This document shows positions 31,499 to 36,424 of a stretch of 36,424 nt of DNA, piece after piece. Source of the DNA: 66-474 sp040255405 (GTDB taxonomy: Bacteria > Pseudomonadota > Gammaproteobacteria > Xanthomonadales > Rhodanobacteraceae); the NCBI GenBank assembly GCA_040255405.1, contig JBDZUX010000030.1, positions 1 through 36,424 on the forward strand, given 5' to 3'. Made by a program: the position numbers and the translations under genes. The notes under the pieces are model-generated. The model saw only the letters and a program-made list of their open reading frames with translations, was not told the origin of the DNA and made no database searches. Numbering within the stretch: position 1 is the first letter of the stretch; each line of letters starts with the position of its first letter.

Positions 31499-34036
31499 AT
31501 GGCATCGCAGTTGTCCCAGCAGAAGCCCGACGCGGAGCTGCAGGCGGCGTTTCGGCAGCACCTGCCGCAGCGCCTGCGCACACTGCTCCGGCGTGCGCGT
31601 GCGCAGTGCCGCAGCGGGTGGGACTGCAACGTGTTGCGGACACTGCACGATGAAATCGCGCAACTGGCCGGCGCCTGCGGCCGCTACGGGCTGCTGGAAA
31701 CCGGCGAGCGCCTGCTGGCGCTGGAATCGGCGCTGGCGCCGGCCGTCAGCGCCAACCAGGTTCCCGATGCCGCCGCAACCACCGGCATCGACACGTTGCT
31801 GGACAGCCTGCGCCCGCACCTGCAGCAGTCGTCGCGCGGTCCCGGCCTGCCCGCATGGATGCAGAACCCGCCACCGATCGCGGGCAAGGCGCCGTTTCCC
31901 CGCTGCGACACACCGCCACCCGGTTACTGGCTGCAGCTCGGCATCACGGATGCGGGCGCCGTCGCCAGCGCCACCGCGGCCAATGAAGCGTCGGCACCCC
32001 AGCCGGACGTTCCGCCGGTACCCGATTCCCCGCGCGGACCGCGCGTGCGGATCGTCAACGACGACGATCCCCTGATCAACGAACTGCTGCTGCGCCTCGA
32101 CCAGCAGGGTTGCGACGTTGCGCTGCTCGACCACCTGCCGGGCCTTCTGGAACAACTGCACGGCGCACCGCCCGACCTCATCATCCTGGTGGCCGACGCG
32201 CACACGTCGCTGGAACAGCTCGCCGGCGGCCTGCGCGAAGCGCGGCGCGATCCGGCGCACCGCGTCCACCTGCTGGCGCTGCTGCGCGAAACCGACGTCG
32301 AACTGCGCTTGCGCGCGCTGCGCGCGGGTGCCGACCGCTGCATCGCGCTGCCGGCCACGCCCGCGGAAACGATGGGCGCCGCACTGGAACTGGCGATGGT
32401 GGATGAGGAAAGTCCGTACCGCATCCTGATCGTGGACGACGACGCCCCGCAGGCGTTGTTCGCGCAAGCCATCCTGCGCCGCGCGGGCATGGAAACCCGC
32501 GTGCTGGGCGAGTCGCTGGCGGTGCTGGAGGAACTGGACCGCTTCCAGCCGGACCTGCTGCTGCTCGACCTCAACATGCCCGATTGCGACGGCTTCGAGC
32601 TGACCGCGCTGATCCGCGAGCGCGAGGGCTACGTCAATACGCCGATCGTGTTCCTGTCCGGCGACCAGGACGAGGACCGCCAATTCGCCGCACTGGACGC
32701 GGGCGGCGACGATTTCCTGATGAAGCCGATCCGCCCGACCCATCTGGTCGCCGCCGTGACCAATCGCGTGCGGCGCGCGCGCGCGGCCGCCTCCCGCACG
32801 CGGCGCAGGCGCCGCCGCGACGCCACGACCGGCTTGCACGAACGCGCGCAATTGCTGGACGCATTGTCCGAACACCTTGCCGCGGCGGGCGGCTACGCCG
32901 CGCAGGGCGGCCTGCTGGCCGTGGAATTGCGCGACGCCACGATCCTGCGCGACCGCATCGGCCTGGCCGCTTTCGACCAGGTGCTCACGCAGCTCGGCGA
33001 TTTCATCCTGCGCCACGCCCGCACGGGCTACATGACCGCGCGTCATGCGCATGCGGGATTCCTGGTTTTCTCGCCAGCCCGCAGCGAGCGCGAATTGGCG
33101 GCGCTGGCCAGGGAAATGGTCACGGCGGCGGACGACGAGCGCTTCGGCACGCAGGCCTCCGCGGTGCGGCTGGACGCCGCGGTATGCGCATTCGATGCCA
33201 CGACCGGCGAATCCGCGATGGCACTGGCGGCGGTCGAGCACACCTTGACGGTGGCGCGCGCGCAGCCCGATCGCGTCGCGGTCCACTCCGCGCTCGAACC
33301 CGATTCGAACGCACTCGCCCAACGCATTTCGGCGGGACTGGCGCACGGCTCGTTCGACCTCGTGTTCCAGCCGATCATCCCGATCCGCGGCGGCGCGGGC
33401 CCACATTATCAGGCGCTGCTGCGACTGCACCATGGCGAACAGGAATTCCTGGCCGCCGAGCTGATCCCCGCCGCGATCCGCGCGGGTTACATCGCGGCGG
33501 TCGACGCGTGGGTCGTCGGTCACTGCATCGACGTCCTCGCGCAGCACCAGCGCGATGGCGACCCGGTCTGCCTGTTCGCCAGCCAGTCGCTGCAAGGTTG
33601 GTCGGACCCCGGCCGGCGCGGGCAACTCTCCGCGCGCCTCGCTACCACGGGCGCGGCGCCGGAATCGCTGGTGATCGAGTTCCGCTGCGAGGAAACCCGC
33701 AACCATCTCCGCGCGCTGGTCGAGCTGGCACCGGAGCTGAAGCGCGCGGGCGTGCGCCTGTGCCTCGCCGGCGTCGGCATCGAAGCGGTGAACGCGGGCT
33801 GGATCGGACACCTGCCGCTCGATTTCATCAAGCTCGCGCCCGACCTCGCCGATGAAGATCTGGAAGCGGTGGTGCGTGGCGCACATTCGCACAACCTGCG
33901 CGTGATCGCACCGCGCATCGAGACCGTGGCGCGCGCCGAGCGGCTGCGCGCGGCCAGCGTCGACATGCTGCAAGGCAATCATTTCCGGCCGCCGGCCGCC
34001 GAGCTCGATCACGCGTTTCCCGAGCAGGGAACCTGA
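31499..34036 (+). CDS. Hpt-REC-REC-GGDEF-EAL protein with degenerate catalytic domains
   Basis: An 845-residue cytoplasmic signalling protein. Residues 30-85 look like an Hpt helix pair (His50 in LRTLHDEIAQLAG). A first receiver (182-295) lacks the phospho-Asp (IILVAD). A second receiver (308-425) is intact with Asp357 and Lys409. A GGDEF-type domain (442-600) starts TTGLHERAQLLDAL, but GGDEF is replaced by AHAGF. The EAL-type domain (610-840) has QALLR for EALLR (Gln638), LAGVG for the DDFG metal motif and APRIET for AEGVET. It should neither make nor cleave c-di-GMP; FimX-like binding or scaffolding is possible. The hybrid kinase gene begins 2 bp after its stop. Confidence 0.87.
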   Translation: MASQLSQQKPDAELQAAFRQHLPQRLRTLLRRARAQCRSGWDCNVLRTLHDEIAQLAGACGRYGLLETGERLLALESALAPAVSANQVPDAAATTGIDTLLDSLRPHLQQSSRGPGLPAWMQNPPPIAGKAPFPRCDTPPPGYWLQLGITDAGAVASATAANEASAPQPDVPPVPDSPRGPRVRIVNDDDPLINELLLRLDQQGCDVALLDHLPGLLEQLHGAPPDLIILVADAHTSLEQLAGGLREARRDPAHRVHLLALLRETDVELRLRALRAGADRCIALPATPAETMGAALELAMVDEESPYRILIVDDDAPQALFAQAILRRAGMETRVLGESLAVLEELDRFQPDLLLLDLNMPDCDGFELTALIREREGYVNTPIVFLSGDQDEDRQFAALDAGGDDFLMKPIRPTHLVAAVTNRVRRARAAASRTRRRRRRDATTGLHERAQLLDALSEHLAAAGGYAAQGGLLAVELRDATILRDRIGLAAFDQVLTQLGDFILRHARTGYMTARHAHAGFLVFSPARSERELAALAREMVTAADDERFGTQASAVRLDAAVCAFDATTGESAMALAAVEHTLTVARAQPDRVAVHSALEPDSNALAQRISAGLAHGSFDLVFQPIIPIRGGAGPHYQALLRLHHGEQEFLAAELIPAAIRAGYIAAVDAWVVGHCIDVLAQHQRDGDPVCLFASQSLQGWSDPGRRGQLSARLATTGAAPESLVIEFRCEETRNHLRALVELAPELKRAGVRLCLAGVGIEAVNAGWIGHLPLDFIKLAPDLADEDLEAVVRGAHSHNLRVIAPRIETVARAERLRAASVDMLQGNHFRPPAAELDHAFPEQGT

Positions 34037-34038
34037 GG

Positions 34039-36339
34039 ATGGCAAGCGTGACCGGCGGTGAGCGGGTGGCATGGCCGCGGGCGCTGGGCAGTATCGCGCT
34101 GGTCGGCGCCGGGGCCGCGGCTGCATTGTGGGTGCCGCTGCCACAGGTCGCCGCACTGTGGGGACTGCTGCTGATTGCACTGGTGCTGCTGTGGCTGGCT
34201 CGACCGCCGCAGGCCGGCGCGGCGCGGAGCCTGACCCCGCCGCCGATCCAGGATCCGGTGGACGTCGCGATGCGTACGCGGCTTGCCTCGGCGCAGTCGG
34301 AACTGACCTCCCTGCGCGGCGTGCAGCGCGAACTGCTGGCCGCCAAGCAGGCCGCGGAGGCGGCGATGCTGGCCAAGAGCGAATTCCTGGCCAGCATGAG
34401 CCACGAAATCCGCACGCCGTTGAACGGCATCCTGCCGTTGCTCGACATCGTGCTGGGCACCGAGCTTTCGCCGGCACAGCGCGAATACCTGATCACCGCG
34501 AACGCCTCGGCCAAGGAATTGCTGCGGATCGTCGATGACATCCTCGACTATTCCAAGGCCGAAGCCGGCAAGCTGGACCTCGAATCGGTCAGCATCAACA
34601 TCCGCGAGCTGGTCGACAGTGTCAAACGGCTGCTGGAAAAACCCGCCGAGGCGAAAGGTCTGGCGATGCGCGCGGTCGTGGATCCCGACGTGCGACCGGT
34701 GGTGCGGGGCGATCCGATGCGCATCCGCCAGATCCTCACCAACCTGATGGGCAACGCGATCAAGTTCACCCAGCGCGGCGGCGTGTCGGTGCGGGTGAGC
34801 AAGCGCAACGACACCGCCACCCAGCACGAACTCCTGTTCGCGGTGCGCGACACCGGTATCGGCCTCGCCGCCGACGCGGCTGCGCGGCTGTTCCAGCCGT
34901 TCACCCAGGCCGATGCATCGGTGACTCGGCGCTATGGCGGCACCGGCCTCGGCCTCACGATCTGCAAGAAGCTGGTGGACTTGATGGGCGGGCGCATCGG
35001 CGTGCGTTCCGAACCCGGCCGGGGCTCGGTGTTCTGGTTCACCATCCCGTTCGAGAAGGCGCCCGGCGACATGTCCGGCGCACACAAGAGCCTGGCCGGC
35101 GCACGCGTGCTGCTGGCCGCCAGTCCGCAACGCGCCCAACACGTCACGCCGATTCTCGCCACCCTCGAACTGGACGCCACCCACGTCACCGACGCCGGCG
35201 CCACGCTGGCACGCCTGAAACAGGCCGCGCCGCTCGGCAAGACCTTCAGCTTCGATCTCCTGATCGTGGATACCGGCAGCGTCACGGGCGATGTCGGCGC
35301 GCTGCTTCGCGGCATCCTGGCCGATCACCAGCTGGACGCCTTGCGCATACTGGCGCTGGGCCTGGACACGGCACCCGATCCGCGGGTGGTTCCGGCGCCC
35401 GCGCGGGCCGACGACGCGGCACTGCGCCAAGGCGTGCGCAGCGCGTTCGGGGTTGCCCCGCAGGCGCGCGCGCAACCTGTGCTCAGCGCACCGTTGACGC
35501 CGGTCGCGCCCACCGGCGAACAGTCGCTCGCCGGCAAGGTACTGCTGGTGGAAGATCACCCGGTCAACCAGAAGGTCGCGCAGAAGCTGCTGGAACGCCT
35601 TGGGCTCACCGTGGACGTCGCGGAAAACGGCGAGGCCGCGCTTGAGAAATTGCGCGAACAGCCGTACGCGATGGTGCTGATGGATTGCCAGATGCCGGTG
35701 CTGGACGGCTACAGCGCCACCCGCCGCCTGCGCGAGATCGAGGCCGGGCAGGGCAAACCGCGCACGCCGGTGATCGCGATGACCGCGCACGCGATGTCGG
35801 GCGACCGCGAGCGCTGCCTGCAGGCCGGCATGGACGATTACCTTTCCAAGCCACTCGACCGGCAGCTGCTGGAACAGACGCTGGCGCGCTGGATGCCGAA
35901 GTCCCCGAATCTCCCGCCGGCGCCAACCGTGCTTGCCGCCGCCGCGCCCGCCACCCCACTGGAACCCACGTTACCCGCCATGCCCAATCCACCGCCCCCC
36001 GATACGCTGGACACCGCAACCCTGGTCGATCTCGAAGACATCATGGGCGATGAACTGGCCACCCTGGTGGACGCCTACCTGCGCGACGGCGAAACCCGGA
36101 TGCGCAACATGCGCGAGGCGGCCAATCGCGGCGATGGCACCGAGGTCGGCAAGCTCGCGCACTCGCTGAAGTCTTCCAGCGCGAATCTTGGTGCGATACC
36201 GCTGGCCAACCGCGCGCGCCAGGTGGAAGAAGCCGCACGCAACGGCACGCTGGCCAGTCCCGGCGACAGCGTCGCGGCGCTGGAGAAGCTTTACGCCAAC
36301 GCGGCGGCGGCGTTGAGGCAGCGCTACCAGCGGCCGTAA
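34039..36339 (+). CDS. Hybrid histidine kinase (TM-HisKA-HATPase-REC-Hpt)
   Basis: A 766-residue hybrid sensor kinase. Two close membrane segments (about 15-31 and 36-54) leave almost no periplasmic sensor. A coiled coil (75-112) leads to HisKA with His122 in SMSHEIRTPLNG. The HATPase domain has an N-box around Asn236-Asn239, RDTGIGL and GGTGLGLTICKKL. A degenerate receiver-like stretch (about 352-470) precedes a true receiver (498-615, Asp549 in VLMDCQMP, Lys604), a Pro-rich linker, and a C-terminal Hpt with His708 in LAHSLKSSSANLGA. The order matches BarA and RpfC. It is probably co-transcribed with the preceding receiver protein, whose Asp357 is a natural phosphotransfer target. The signal is unknown. 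Confidence 0.92.
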   Translation: MASVTGGERVAWPRALGSIALVGAGAAAALWVPLPQVAALWGLLLIALVLLWLARPPQAGAARSLTPPPIQDPVDVAMRTRLASAQSELTSLRGVQRELLAAKQAAEAAMLAKSEFLASMSHEIRTPLNGILPLLDIVLGTELSPAQREYLITANASAKELLRIVDDILDYSKAEAGKLDLESVSINIRELVDSVKRLLEKPAEAKGLAMRAVVDPDVRPVVRGDPMRIRQILTNLMGNAIKFTQRGGVSVRVSKRNDTATQHELLFAVRDTGIGLAADAAARLFQPFTQADASVTRRYGGTGLGLTICKKLVDLMGGRIGVRSEPGRGSVFWFTIPFEKAPGDMSGAHKSLAGARVLLAASPQRAQHVTPILATLELDATHVTDAGATLARLKQAAPLGKTFSFDLLIVDTGSVTGDVGALLRGILADHQLDALRILALGLDTAPDPRVVPAPARADDAALRQGVRSAFGVAPQARAQPVLSAPLTPVAPTGEQSLAGKVLLVEDHPVNQKVAQKLLERLGLTVDVAENGEAALEKLREQPYAMVLMDCQMPVLDGYSATRRLREIEAGQGKPRTPVIAMTAHAMSGDRERCLQAGMDDYLSKPLDRQLLEQTLARWMPKSPNLPPAPTVLAAAAPATPLEPTLPAMPNPPPPDTLDTATLVDLEDIMGDELATLVDAYLRDGETRMRNMREAANRGDGTEVGKLAHSLKSSSANLGAIPLANRARQVEEAARNGTLASPGDSVAALEKLYANAAAALRQRYQRP

Positions 36340-36362
36340 GCCGGCATCCGAAGAAGAGCGAC

Positions 36363-36424
36363 AGGTTGGGCTGAGCAACGCGAAGCCCAACGATGCGTTC
36401 GCGTCGGGCTTCACTTCGTTCAGC
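36363..36424. repeat. GTTGGGCT / AGCCCAAC repeat at window edge
   Basis: AGGTTGGGCTGAG is followed by AGCCCAAC (36384-36391), giving an 8-bp hairpin, and then by a second TCGGGCTTC word near the edge. It is the same family as 19532-19614 and continues past the window. Confidence 0.6.

Noticed and set aside
31466..34477. A 1003-codon open frame antisense to the receiver and hybrid kinase genes
   Set aside because: Composition is that of a shadow in GC-rich DNA, with many Arg, Gln, His and Ala residues and no domain. The opposite strand encodes clear signalling domains.
1..36424. A defence island, prophage or toxin-antitoxin system
   Set aside because: All identifiable genes are housekeeping, metabolic or signalling. 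No integrase, tRNA attachment site, restriction, CRISPR or toxin gene was seen.

Overview
The window is GC-rich (roughly two thirds G+C by eye) gammaproteobacterial chromosome. Gene content and order (radC diverging from coaC-coaB-dut-phosphomannomutase, argS followed by a SPOR protein, speA diverging from speE) suggest the order Xanthomonadales (Lysobacterales), perhaps the Rhodanobacteraceae. This is inferred from recalled gene order, not from a database search. Two runs of 100 N show a scaffolded draft assembly. There is no rRNA, tRNA, CRISPR array, prophage or insertion sequence that I can support.

Layout. 1-2.8 kb: a class I glutamine amidotransferase divergent from a secreted M28 metallopeptidase, which ends at a clear intrinsic terminator. 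2.8-7.0 kb, minus strand: coaC-coaB-dut-phosphomannomutase, genes joined by 4-11 nt overlaps; coaC and coaB are separate frames rather than one fused coaBC. 7.0-10.6 kb, plus strand: radC, a 412-bp spacer with two consensus DnaA boxes, argS and a SPOR protein. 10.6-19.5 kb: an assembly gap inside an 8-bp tandem repeat, a YdfG-type dehydrogenase, divergent speA/speE (polyamine synthesis), a periplasmic protein of unknown function, a SixA-like phosphatase overlapping a YceI protein, a phospholipase D-type lipoprotein and a DUF1232 protein. 19.8-21.1 kb: a FadI-type thiolase.

21.2-30.3 kb is a nitrogen-control region, mostly on the minus strand. ntrB-ntrC-GNAT are coupled by ATGA overlaps, with an NtrC-type operator touching the ntrB start codon and alkB upstream. 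A second minus-strand set is glnA, a DinB-like gene, amtB and a phosphinothricin-acetyltransferase-like GNAT, with 16 nt, then overlaps of 20 and 11 nt, between them. glnA has a consensus sigma-54 promoter and two upstream NtrC-type sites 22 bp apart. No glnK lies beside amtB. A plus-strand diguanylate cyclase gene sits between the two sets. The likely logic: NtrB/NtrC sense nitrogen status and switch on glutamine synthetase, ammonium transport and the two co-transcribed genes. The acetyltransferase may protect glutamine synthetase from inhibitors of the phosphinothricin or methionine sulfoximine type.

30.3-36.4 kb: a broken csaA fragment next to the second gap, hemJ, then a two-gene signalling unit. 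Its first product is an Hpt-REC-REC-GGDEF-EAL protein whose cyclase and phosphodiesterase motifs are all lost. Its second is a BarA/RpfC-type hybrid histidine kinase. Three families of short inverted-repeat elements are scattered between genes.
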